A stretch of 64,000 bases of DNA from the NCBI GenBank assembly GCA_000226015.1, contig JH152821.1:52744-116743 (forward strand), read 5' to 3'. The DNA is from Mnemiopsis leidyi. Taxonomy: Eukaryota > Ctenophora > Tentaculata > Lobata > Bolinopsidae. Under the pieces are notes generated by a model. That model had not been told where the DNA came from and made no database searches. It saw only the letters and a list, made by a program, of their open reading frames with translations. Shown here one piece after another: positions 52,771-64,000 of the stretch. How positions within the stretch are numbered: the stretch's first letter is position 1; the number at the start of each line of letters is the position of its first letter. A program made the position numbers and the translations under genes.

Positions 52771-55700
52771 ACGCAAAATTCCGAGTAATAATCGAAAACC
52801 TCCCGGTTTCTATTCCCTACAAACACCATATATTGTACCAAGCTTTGAAAAACTATTAGCATTTTACTAGACTTAAAGAAAATTGGTTGCGCAGAATACA
52901 TTCGAAATTTGTGAACTTGAACTTCACTTCTTTACACGATTCTAAAGTAGACGTGTACAAGACACATACAATCTTATATTTGACAATCCCAGTTCACGTC
53001 TATTCTTTCGATCCGATAAAAGGTTAGAGGTAACCGGCAACCGAGTCAATATACTGCACCGAGATTTCGAAACAGAAATACTGAAAGTAACCGTATCACA
53101 ACCGTTATTTCCTTTATAGACTGGTGATGCACATATCGTGACCCCACTATAAGAAGTAAAGGATGATATGACTCATCTATGGGCCAGGTTGCAGGCAAGT
53201 TTATGTTGTAACTCATTTTCCATTACTACAAAATGTGCAATGTGGTGTCGTACTATTGATATTTCCTTTATTCCCTGCTATCTGCAATCAACTATCATAA
53301 GGATTTTATGCCAAAAATGCGTTTTCTTGCTTTATAAGTAATCTGAAATACTTAGCATTATAAATGCATTGTATCCAACTCTTGGATTATTTATCACTGG
53401 AAAAGCATAATGGTCCGGGTCCTCCTTTTTCAGTGGATTTCTGCGATCGAGAGAAATATTTGCGTTCTTGGAAATTAGCCTTGAATTAGGTTGGTCCCAA
53501 TTGTAATTAATTGAGTATATATGATCAATGATCATTGTCATTACAAACCCCCCTTATTATGCATTTTGGGGGTTCCGTCGGAAAAAATTCCCTGCTCCTC
53601 CAATGTTTAAGTCTGATACTTAATTTTGAAACTTGTCGTACAGAATTGTTTGGGATCAAAATTATGTTCCAACCAACCTTAATGTTATAACAATATCGCA
53701 ATGAATAACCAAAAATGTCGAAAAAATATTTGACATTTTCGTTTTGATTAAATCTAAGGTGAATTGTATCTTGCAGTGGACGAAAGAAATGTAGATAAAT
53801 TCCCAATTATTACTCTTCAAAAATTGGTAATCTATGATCAATGTTGTTAATCTATAATAAATGTCGAGGACAGAAGTTTAAATTCCGCTTTCCGTGTACG
53901 TTATATCCACACAAAGACGTAAAAATAGCGCGCCTGTGGGTGTGTGAACTCGGTTTGTTCTTACTCCTTGTTGGGGGAGTTTTCACAAAGAAACCAGCTG
54001 ATTTAACACCGGGGACTAGTGACGTGTCTTTGTCCCACGTCTGATCGCAACAAAAGGTAACAAATGTTGTGAAGTTACTACTGAACAATGGCCTACACAA
54101 TGAACTTCAGAAAATGGAGATAGTTCGATTGTCGAAAGTGAAAAGTTATCGATCGATTAGTCGGAGATTCATGGACCACGATGGCTGGACAGATACAGTT
54201 ACAAGTCAAATTGTGATTAGCTCAGCTTTATCTCAAGGTTATGATTATTTATCACTTCATAAATCAGCATATCAAGCAGCATCCCAATGTCTATGTTCCG
54301 CAACAGCCCAATGCATTCATATATAAGAGTGCTATGTACTAGACTGTTATATAGTACGTGTTTGGTTGAAACCATCAATAGAGAACGGTATTTCAAGGAA
54401 AGGGGCACATATTCTCAATATAACGTGACAGCATCGCTTGATGTTTATTGGTAATTGTATTTAACTTCTCATTGGTCAATCACAGTCACAAAATGGTTGT
54501 ATAGGTCTTCCCCGAAAATATCGTCCGTTGTTGATGTGCCTTCCGTAAGGCACAGAGTTGCTAAACCTACGACCTCATCGAGAATAACGAAAGTTAAATC
54601 CGAAGAAAGGAAATACCAAACGTCCAAACTGGAACGACCTCCATCATCTAGAAAATCTGCTCAGCTACTAAAGGTGAAGTGCCCTGTTTCCTTGGACGAA
54701 CGACGGTGCACTTCATACGGCATTATAAAACGGATTTAAACTATTCAATGTTCTCTGGCTTTGTTCCGCTTACCTACGTGTCAAGCTTCACTAAACTTAA
54801 ACAAAGCAGAGCTAATCGTTCAACATGGTAAGCAAAACAAAGGATGAAAGACAGTCCGCCAAGGTCGCCCCCTCCGTTTTATGTCCTCCCGAACAAAGGA
54901 AATGAGATAACTTTTGTAGCCACCGGATTCCATGCTGACTTGATCACATGAACTACCTTCTGAAGATATTCAATTGTCCGTGATGGAAACGCGATTTTAT
55001 GTTGTACTTCACATTGTTTATCTGAAGTACTTGTTAGGTAAACACTGAAGAAGCTCTTAGCGGAATTATGAAAACTAAGGCGTGTGATCATTGAAGCTTA
55101 GTGGCTATTAGAAGCTTGGTGGCTAAATAAAAGCTTAATTGTTAGAACTATTAATGCAATTTCATACTTTCCAACTCCTAATACGAGGCAATAACAGTGT
55201 GCGAATGAAAAACCTATCAAGTCGGTACATTAAAGCATACAAATTTGAGGTAATGAGATGTGATAAAAGTATGATAAATAGGTGAGGTCAAAGACTGTTG
55301 CGTGTACTAAATAAGGATTGAAAGACATATACTCTACTGGTAGGCTCAATTATTTTGACTTGCACATAATATAATAATACCATTAATGTTCGAAAATTTA
55401 ATTTGACCTTTTCATTTTTCGTCACTTATTATTATATTCTTAAAACTTTGAGCAACATGAAAACCGTAAAGTACAAACTAGGTCCCTCGCTATCTCAAAC
55501 TTTGTTACAAAAAAGAAGTGTACTGACTAGTAGTCGTAACACTAGAACTCAAATCTCGGAACCCATCATTACGACCAACAAAACAGTCTTCATTGAAACA
55601 TTTGTATAGACTGCACAATGGATTCACGCTTGGGTACCCCTCCAGTGATTGACAAGTCTTGACTGCAATTCGCACAATAGACCATCCCTCTGTCAGACTT

Positions 55701-58700
55701 TCTTTGGTCTATACCGTCACTTATCATGTCTTGATCAGCTTCATTCGATGGTCCCGAGAATATATTTATCCAGTCGACCTGTAATATTATTGTTCCTTCA
55801 CATATAGCTGAATGTCCCTGATGTCTTGGAGTCTTCTTAGAGGGATGGCGGTTCCGGGCCACTGACTGCTCTTTGTCTAGCCGTTTAAAGCAGCGATATC
55901 AAGTTAAAGTTTTATTGTACTAAGTGGCCAGCATTACTTTTTCTTTGTCAGGCTGAAGGAATCCTGATGTGGTGACATCACGGTGACGTGACGTGTAATT
56001 TTGGCTGAGATTGCTTTTAGGAGGATCTAGACTCAAAAGTATGTTCACTGTCCAAAAGAAATATACCTTACAGTCTTTGTAAAGTTTGTGAGAAGGCGTT
56101 GTTCTTTCTGTTATGACTTCAGGATCAGTCATGAACTTAGAACTAGGATAGTGAATGCTTCCAGTTTTCAAGTATGCAACATCATCCTAATTGTATTTTT
56201 AAAAGTAGTTACATCAATTATCGTATGTTTCATATGATTTACTCATGAAGAAATTTTGATAAGAGCAATTGAGCAACAAACAAAAAAGCATTCGAAAACC
56301 ACGACATAAAAATTGCTAAAATAGTTCCTGGGGCCCAGTCCAAGTCACAATTACTACGTGAAATATCTATAGGAATCACGAAAGAGCACATTGTCGCGTT
56401 TTCCATCTATTTGAGAGAAAGCTGACAAGACAGCTTGCTGGCTGGTCAATAATGAGACGTCGTCGGACAGGTTTGTGCTGGAGGAGCTGCTCTGCGCGGG
56501 ATGTCGTTGCTTCCCTCTATTTTGTCCGCATCAGAAATTAGGACATAAATCAATATTCGTCTGAGAAGTGAGAGGTCGTTATTGTGCTGCAGAATTGGCA
56601 ACAGTTTATGGCACGATAATTTGCTGTTTGACAGTTTCAGTTTCAGTATTCTGGTGTTACTGGAGCATTTGAATGGCCGCATCAGATGCTGTGATCGACT
56701 GCTTGTCCTATTAGCACGACGCCAATCGGTGTTCCTTGGGGTGTCTGGGCATCGTTGTGTCTCCTCGACACCATGGCAGCCTTTCGGTAGAAACTGAACT
56801 GTCACCTTTGCGTGGCCAGTAATTTTGCTTTAAGCCCATAAATTAGGAAGAATAATGGCATTAAGGTTCTGCTATTGGCTGAGGTTTAAGAATATAATTT
56901 AATATATTGGAATTTGTCGATTGATTGATTATATCCTGTCGTCTGACTCAAAATGTTTATTAAAAAGGTCCTTATTTCAATTCTAAGGCGTATTTTTCTG
57001 TTGAATCGAGCAATCAAAGCAAAACGTTAGTGCATTTCAAATTCAACCCAAGAACAATAAGGAAGGGTACATAATTCGAAGAAGCAAGAGAGTTGGTTTC
57101 AAATTAAATTTCAGCCAGCTCATTCACCTTACAGTTATCAGACAAAAATTTATATTCAATAAAATATATTTTTCCTTTTGCAATTTTGTCAATGCGCTTA
57201 GTTAATCAAGACACCGCGGTTGTTATGAACGAAAAGTAAAAGTATCCAGGAACATGAGTGGTCGATGGTGATTTGGACCAACTTAAATCACTTTAACACA
57301 GTGCCCTTCAGTAATCCATCCTGTCACTTAAATTATTTATTTAATAGTAGTTGTTATAAGTATTAAACTTATCATGGCCGGACTTACGTATCGCTTCTAG
57401 TAAATATTAGATTATTAGATCCGGACAAATTTTTCTGGGTTTTGCATCATAATGTTTCTGAAGGTAAGGCTTTGTATGGACATCGGAGAACATTACTGTC
57501 GGCATCTCGCACTTCTTACCGCCCAATTTTACTCCTTGATGTAGATTTACATACTTTATAGCTTAGACCTTTGTTACGTTCCGTGTTTTGCATTTCTTTC
57601 TTAGCAACATTTCACCTATGATCAGATTTGAAGGCAAGGCGGTAAAGGCCACGGCAATTAGGTGCCATTCACTCTGATAGACCATTTCTTTATTTCAAGA
57701 ATTTTTTCAACATTAGATTTCTTAATCAGTCCCATTGAGGTTAGTATGACATCCTGGATCCGAGGTGATTCGATAACCTTGTGCCAGCTGATCTGCCAAT
57801 TATTTAGGTAGCTCAGTACAAGGATGCAGCATTGTCTCTGTTTGGAAGGAATCTTCACCAGCAAAATTTTCAACCTCATTAATTCAACGTCATATGTCAT
57901 ATGTCAAAAGGATCTGGATTCTGGGGATCACGACGATTTTTGGACAGAATTATTGCTTTAAACTGACAAATTGACAGGGAAACATTTATTGTCGAAAATC
58001 TTCATAAAAAATATATTATAAATATTTTGTTTCAGAAAACGGCTGTTGACGAAAATTGGTCTTCTAGCTCCTTGGTTAAGAATTGGACAAACAAGACATG
58101 AGCAAGGTATTTAATTTTACGTTTCCAACACGATTCTTCAAAAATATTGGAATTACATATTAAGTTTGGGGGTGATTATCAAACATTCTACTTTACATTT
58201 CATGCATATAGTGCATATACTTATAAGCATTTCATATAAACCGCATGTGCTTTTGGATACGGTTCTAACTTTTAAGCGAAATGACAGCAATAGCAATTAT
58301 GAAACACAAAAAGAATTGAAATTCTTAAGAAACATTATTCATTTGTTATAAAGATATGTCCTAATTATGTTAGCCGCGGCGTCAAAACGGGTCTAAATTT
58401 TCCTATCAAAGCGACAGTTAACGAGCTAAGGTATCTGAACTACTTTGCGATCTGAATCTTAGTCAAGCCATATGCAAATCGAAATTTGGTGTAATATTTC
58501 TATTGAGCGCGTTGATAAAATGTATAAGCTTTTATATGTAATACAAATATAATTTGTGTAATTTAATGGAAACAATTGCCTAGATTAAACGAAATAAATT
58601 AAGAATGCTACAACTAGGATGAGGTTTAATTGTTAATCTTATTTTGTTACATTCTGAGTTTGTAAGTATTTAAATGTCTTGCGTCCAGGCGAATTATATT

Positions 58701-61090
58701 GGCTAAGTACAAAAGCATAATAAAAAGTCATGATTTCATCCGACTGGAAATTTACTTTTTTGTTCGTAAAAGCTATTTTTAAAAAGGCAACAAAGGTCAG
58801 GTATTAAAAACCTAGCTGGGTTTCTTTTTAGGAAAGATATGAAATGAATAAGCTGCGATCGTTTAACCTGCAAAATAATTCCATTCTTGAAGGTAGGTGT
58901 TAAGTGGCATAAGATGAAAGGTTTCAGGCTGATGCCAAGTGTAACTGCTTGAGCAAGGGATATAGCCGATATCGGTACTATTGAAACAGACTAAAATGCC
59001 ACGCGCTGACAATCCTCCGTCCAATTATCCGCAGAGTCGAACGGATGTGCTCCAGGCAGTTCGACCTCGCTTCAAGGCCTCTCTCCAACCTCATCCCATT
59101 ATCGGATATTGACCTTTGACAAAAGGCCAGCAATTATTTGGCGACGGTGACTTTGGCTAATTAGATACGGACCTTCAGATAATTGCGAGTTACCAGTGAA
59201 TTTGCCATCAACAAGCACTTAACTTTGTATAATGCAAAAGATCCGAACGTAATCGAACAATAGGATTAGACAAAAATCGGCCGGTTGAGGACAACTAGTG
59301 GCGATGCACGCAGGGTTATTAGTCCTGAACATCCTCTGCAGGATCCCAAACAAATCTTACTGTTCTGCACTCCTGTGTGCGGCACAATGGTTTATTGGTC
59401 CAGCGATGCAGATAAGGTCATTCCCCTGACCCTGGCCCAGCCATCTTCTAGGCTTAAGTAAAAAACAGGAAGGCAGCGGCAAACCTTTGTTCGTGGCCCT
59501 TCATGGATGCCGAACGCAAACGTTGATTTAGTATTGGAGAAGTAACAACGTTGTACTAGTGCAAGGTCAGGCGTTTTGGTGATCATTTTTATAGTCCTTA
59601 AGAGCTAAATTTTCGGACAAGTATAGGCACAATCTCTGCATGTTACAGCTATGAGTTCATGCTCTCGACTTAAAAACTTGTACACCTCAACAAACTATCT
59701 AGTTAAAGTTACTCCACGAGAGCATTACAATGAAAATATTGTTGGGATTTCCTTTACGATCGACGTGCTGGTTAGTTAGACCCGAAATTTTCCCTTTGTT
59801 TATTGACGCAGTAACTGCTGAACCGATCCAGTGACAAGCAAATAGTGAGCGCCAGCAAATGACAATAGGTCTAACATATTCCCCAATATTCATTTAATGG
59901 GGGATTAATTTTCGCCTTTCCACGTCTTCCCCTGGCCGGGTCCAGTAATCGTGCGACCAATAAATAACTACAAAAATTACAAAGTGATACGCATAAACAA
60001 TTAGCTGCGGGCCAATGACAACCAATCCGGGACGGCGATAATTCTACCACCATCGGTTTTACCAATACTTGTAGTTAACGAGATTTTGTGTAATTAATAT
60101 GTTCATAAATTTTCCTGCCATTCCTCTGCTTTTATTGCAGATGAGCTACTGTGTCAAATGAACCTATAATCGAAGATAGAACTCGCGAAATTTTCCGATA
60201 GTCTGAAATTATTTTCGAATTGTGTGCAAAAAAATTTAGCCGACATTTATGCACCGAAATCTATGCACCGAGTGCGTCCTAATTGATAAAAGACATATGC
60301 TGTTGCAAAATTAATCGGTGGCCCAGCATAATGATCAATGATAATTGCCTACGATCCGTAATTAACAATACTCTGACAATGTGAAGTTAGATTTATCGTT
60401 AAAAAGTTACTACGAACTGAGTAACTAGTAAGCAAACGATCGCAAAAGAGAAAAAAGAGTGAGATAATTAGCTGTAGAAATAGTGGACGTTTCCAGTTGC
60501 AGGTGTCACGTCTACTGTTCCATATATCACAATCCGGGTCGGCCTGCACAATGGAGATTGATCTAATTTGTAGATAATCGTACTAAAGGTAAATGAGGTA
60601 GTAAAACGCGGCAGCTGGTCATTGGAGGTACTAACTGCAGAAACCGAGCTATTGTTTAGATGAATTCACTCGATTATTCAAACTTATTTATTGAATAAGA
60701 AAATTCACTTTACGAAATTGAACAAAGGCAAGGCAGCAGGAGGACAGTCGAACTGACAGAGTCACACACCGCTCTCTTTCTCTCTCTCTCCCTACTCCAT
60801 ATGCCTGTCTTCAACCCTCTCTCCCTCGAACATCATGTTCTCTCTCTTCCAACTGTCAGGAGTATAACTGTCGGCCTCCTTGTCAAGCGGAGAGACTGTC
60901 AGATGTTCCCTTGCCCTGCTACCTTCTTGGATCTTCTGTCAAAATTCCGGTTTTTTGAAACGGTCGATTTCATGGAACTAATCATAAATATATGTTAAGT
61001 TAAAGCTGGTTCGCAAGCAGAAGCCATGTATATTGTGCTCGCTGCCTCATCAAAAAGACATTATCTAAAACGATACAGAAAGGTATAGGT
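52771..61090. other. Intergenic desert, right part
   Basis: No gene recognised. The plus-strand 94-codon frame at 54455 is basic and Ser-rich but has no domain and no clear exon boundary. A CT-rich run lies near 60773-60792. Otherwise nothing I can identify. Confidence 0.45.
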
Positions 61091-61095
61091 ACGAA

Positions 61096-61170
61096 GGGGT
61101 CACAAATTTGACCAATGAGAAGCTAGAAAAAGGTGCTTTATAGCTTCTGATTGGTTAAATTTCTGTCCCC
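61096..61170. promoter_or_regulatory. Inverted CCAAT hairpin
   Basis: Arms 61096-61124 and 61142-61170 pair over 29 bp with about five mismatches, and each arm holds a CCAAT box (ACCAAT / ATTGGT). Could be a foldback relic or a paired NF-Y site. Confidence 0.5.
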
Positions 61171-61424
61171 AAAAATACCTTTTTCTATCCGTACATGCTT
61201 TCAACCGGATCAGAAAATGCAATTTTAGGAAGGGTCAACAATTTCTATAGACATATGACAGTGATTGGCCAACAATAACTTACTAACTTAGGTTTGGACA
61301 ATCAACATCGAGTAAGGCTATTACGTTATATAAACCTTTCTCTACTCGATAAGTATTCCGTCAACGTTAGATCTCCAAACTTTTTATCTTGGAATATGTC
61401 AGCCTTACCTAAAGAACTGTTCCA

Positions 61425-61572
61425 TGCCTAAGTAACTGATCCCTACCTAAAGAACTGATCCATACCTAAATAACTGACCTCTACCTAAAGAACTGATCCC
61501 TTCCTAAGGAACTGATCCCTACCTAAAGAACTGATCCCTAACTAAAGAACTGATCCCTACCTAAGGAACTTG
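61425..61572. repeat. About 20-bp tandem repeat, eight copies
   Basis: Imperfect copies of CCTACCTAAAGAACTGATCC. Located about 2.2 kb upstream of the right-hand gene. Confidence 0.85.
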
Positions 61573-63620
61573 GTCAGAGTATACCGAGTTTCAGTGTTCG
61601 CCGGGTTGAAGTTTAGTCAGCAGCATGGGTTGTTAGTTCCACTAAAAGTGATGTAAGCTTATTTATGACTGAAGTGCTGAAAAACTGCGGAATTTTGTGT
61701 CGAACAGGTAAGATTAGGGTCCATTTGATTGATTATCCATAATTGTTTCTACTAGTGGTTCTCTAAGTGGTTGTAGAGTGGCTTCGGTGACTGACTTTTT
61801 GTTTTTACGCCATCTTGAAACGGACAATGCTCAATTAAAAGATGTCAGCTGAGTTGGAAATGTGTGAGAGCTCAGAGCAATGTCGTAGTTTAGAGAGCCA
61901 ATCATCATGATCAATATATCTTCATGTTAAGCCGTGTTTTTGAATAACGTATTGCACAAGGCAATTGTAAAGAAAGTTGTTGCCTTAAAAGGGCCTTAAA
62001 GGGCCCGTACTGTATTATATTTATTGTCTCTACTCACTTATGTATAACTTGACTGTCCCCATGCAATTTATCCTGGATGACAATATCAAAATATGTCGCA
62101 ATTACACGAAATTTTGTCGTGATATGCTAAAATGCTAAATTCCTTAAAATTCTGGTACTAGCCTTTTCAGCGTGCTTATGCATAGATTCTTCTCCTAGAT
62201 CATAAAGCTCACTTAATTAGTTAGTTATTTAGAAAGAACAAGAAAGATAAACTTGTCTTTGAGGTAATAAGTTCTTAACAAGAATTTGATATGGCTGTAC
62301 ACTTTACATTATCATCAGCTGGTAGCAAGTCGGCCTTTGACAAACATTTTGCCATGAGCTTCTTGAGGACAAAAGAGAATTCAAGAATACGCCTTTTTGT
62401 TTCCCCAATAATAGATCAATGTGCACTAACAGCGATAAAAAGCAAATTGCTGACAATTTAAAGTTCTAGCCCAAGCCCTTTCTATCCTCTCTGTGATAAT
62501 AAGTCAAAGAGCTGATTAGGTAGCCTAAGCAGGACACCGAAGACGTGTCGACCAGCTGAAGGTCTGTCAAAGTAGCAAAACCCTGTCCGTGTACCCACGG
62601 GACATGCGCAGCAATTATACACGTGCACTTTATCCGTCTGTAGATGGCACATTTTTGTGAAAGTTAAGAAACTTTCCTTGTTCCATCCCAAAAACGGCTG
62701 GTACAAAATGATATTTGTCTCTCTCACTTGTCCTTTGTTGCGCTCTCTGCATGAATGCAACCGTCTGTATAGCTATTGGAACGGGTACTGCTAACCTTTC
62801 ACACTTTCAATAAGTTAATACCTATTTAGATTTGTATGGATTTGAGTCCAATTGGGTGAATGTGATTGGTTGTTTAATAAATTGCTCGGCCGCTTTCTTA
62901 CGCTCTGAGTTTATTGAAAGCTAAACGCTGTCCGTAGCTGGAACAGAGGCAGGCATATTCAAACCTGATGGCTTACAAATTTACAAAGCTTATAAAAATT
63001 ACCATATCTAAAATTGCATAGTTTGGGCTGGTCCGCTACCCTCACAGATAGGGACAACCTAGACAATTAAAATTTATCTTCTCAAAGACAGATTTCAAAT
63101 GATAATAAGTATAACTTCATGTTATTTTGTTACTTAATCGAAGACTACCGAATTCGATTTATAGTGTAAGACATTTGCTAATATAGAACAAAGCGCTTTT
63201 AGAATCCGTCAAATCTGGTAACTGGTTTATTTCAGATAAGCGATGGTTTAAGGTGATTTCATGTTTTGAAATTTTAACCTTACTTTGCGTCTACTATATG
63301 TTCTTAGACGTCTACTATTTTTCAATGATTCAATGAGACGAGTAGTTTCAAAAATCAATGAATAACTGTTCTTAGATATCGAAAGTGGAGCAGTCAAGAG
63401 CAGACGTTTGAATTTGTCAGATTTTCCTGCTTCGTCATTATCAAAAAGCACGCGACCGATCTTAACACAACCTAAGCGCGGGGGTCAAGCAAGGATTGTA
63501 GATGCGAAATTGCACTTCCCAGCACACTACCGACAAATTACATGTCAAATATCACATGACCGGAGTACTGGAGACCTCCAGTTTGTCAGTGCTGTGTCCG
63601 GCTGATCACAGCGACTCTTG
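61573..63620. other. Upstream flank of the right-hand gene
   Basis: No exon recognised. It contains a GGACAATG site at 61822. The frames at 62482-62760 (minus) and 63248-63745 have no protein-like features. Confidence 0.45.
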
Positions 63621-63621
63621 T

Positions 63622-63753
63622 TTACGTCACTGATCACGTGACGAGACTTGACTTCGATTAGCTTGACGAGGTAGTACGACAGACGAGGCAGTACGACAGA
63701 CGTACCACCACCCTGATATATAAACTTCTCGTATCTCCCAGCCATTATCAGTT
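63622..63753 (+). promoter_or_regulatory. Core and proximal promoter
   Basis: In order: a CRE-like TTACGTCA (63622-63629), an E-box CACGTG (63635-63640, inside ATCACGTGAC), a tandem GTACGACAGACG pair, TATATAAA (63717-63724) and an initiator TCAGTT (63748-63753). The spacing puts the start of transcription near 63750, 33 bp after the start of the TATA box. CRE and E-box sites bind CREB/ATF and bHLH-ZIP factors respectively. Confidence 0.75.
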
Positions 63754-63803
63754 CTTTACAACTTTAAGTTTTCACTAGCAATATTTTTGGTGTCCACGTT
63801 TCG

Positions 63804-64000
63804 ATGATGTATCAGATAAGTGCTGCACCTCAGTTTTATGCTCCTCCACCTCCCCTCATTTCTCCGGAGTTCACCCGATTGTTGTATCCTCCGCCTCCCC
63901 CACCTTATCAGGAAGATCTACCAAAGAATCACACTTACAAGTCAGGGACCCGGATCTCTCCTCCTCACAAACTAGTGCTGCAGATACCGCACAATACCCA
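63804..64000 (+). CDS. Start of a proline-rich protein (runs off the window)
   Basis: ATG ATG at 63804-63809, 54 nt after the predicted start site, opens a frame of 65 codons with no stop before the window ends. The first residues are MMYQISAAPQFYAPPPP, then a second Pro run (LYPPPPPPYQEDLPK) and a basic Ser/Pro segment. I do not recognise the family. A Pro-rich, disordered N-terminus under a regulated promoter beside a large desert fits a transcription factor or signalling protein, but that is inference. It is divergent from the SOX gene across 34 kb. The upstream 5' UTR also contains a possible acceptor (ttttcactag, 63769-63778). Confidence 0.7.
   Translation, partial: MMYQISAAPQFYAPPPPLISPEFTRLLYPPPPPPYQEDLPKNHTYKSGTRISPPHKLVLQIPHNT

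Noticed and set aside
54455-54739. 94-codon basic Ser-rich plus-strand frame
   Set aside because: No promoter, splice or domain support.

Overview
The window is eukaryotic, animal nuclear DNA. It is AT-rich, protein-coding sequence is broken into short exons with GT-AG introns, and it carries a SOX-family HMG box and many C-type lectin-like domain (CTLD) exons. The SOX box mixes group E and group F features and differs from the vertebrate versions, which suggests an invertebrate, possibly an early-branching lineage; I cannot name a species. Three 10-base N runs (1305-1314, 17677-17686, 29147-29156) are assembly gaps, each inside or beside a repeat.

Layout. (1) 1-1800: a block of tandem repeats with 37, 48, 15 and 10 bp units. 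(2) 1860-6300: mostly empty, with two weak exon candidates. (3) 6327-21433, minus strand: one large split gene. I could chain 20 exons with matching splice phases: CTLD1, CTLD2, CTLD3, an acidic linker exon, a short Cys-containing exon, CTLD4, CTLD5, a two-exon Ig domain, and CTLD6. It looks like an extracellular or cell-surface multi-lectin receptor. Neither a signal-peptide exon nor a transmembrane exon was found, so both ends are incomplete. Its introns hold a tRNA-headed SINE, several foldback elements, minisatellites and a duplicated 475-bp block. (4) 21600-25500: between genes, with two weak exon candidates. (5) 25569-29414, minus strand: the last four coding exons of a SOX transcription factor. 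The HMG box is split over three exons, and the final exon encodes an unusual ten-residue repeat. The donor of the first HMG exon lies directly on a long (GTCA)n microsatellite. Upstream SOX exons were not found. (6) About 29.5-63.6 kb: some 34 kb with no recognisable gene and almost none of the tandem repeats and foldbacks seen on the left. It does contain homotypic transcription-factor motif groups (SOX-like CATTGTCC, FOX-like ATAAACAAATA, paired CTAATTAG) and one possible distal promoter near 31.9 kb. (7) 63620-64000, plus strand: a strong core promoter (CRE, E-box, TATA, initiator) followed by the start of a proline-rich reading frame that runs off the window.

The SOX gene (reading left) and the 63.8 kb gene (reading right) are divergent and flank the large intergenic region, which I infer to be shared regulatory DNA. 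The lectin gene shares orientation with SOX but I see no functional link. The best leads are the SOX splice donor on the microsatellite, the SOX decapeptide repeat, the modular CTLD/Ig gene and the regulatory desert.
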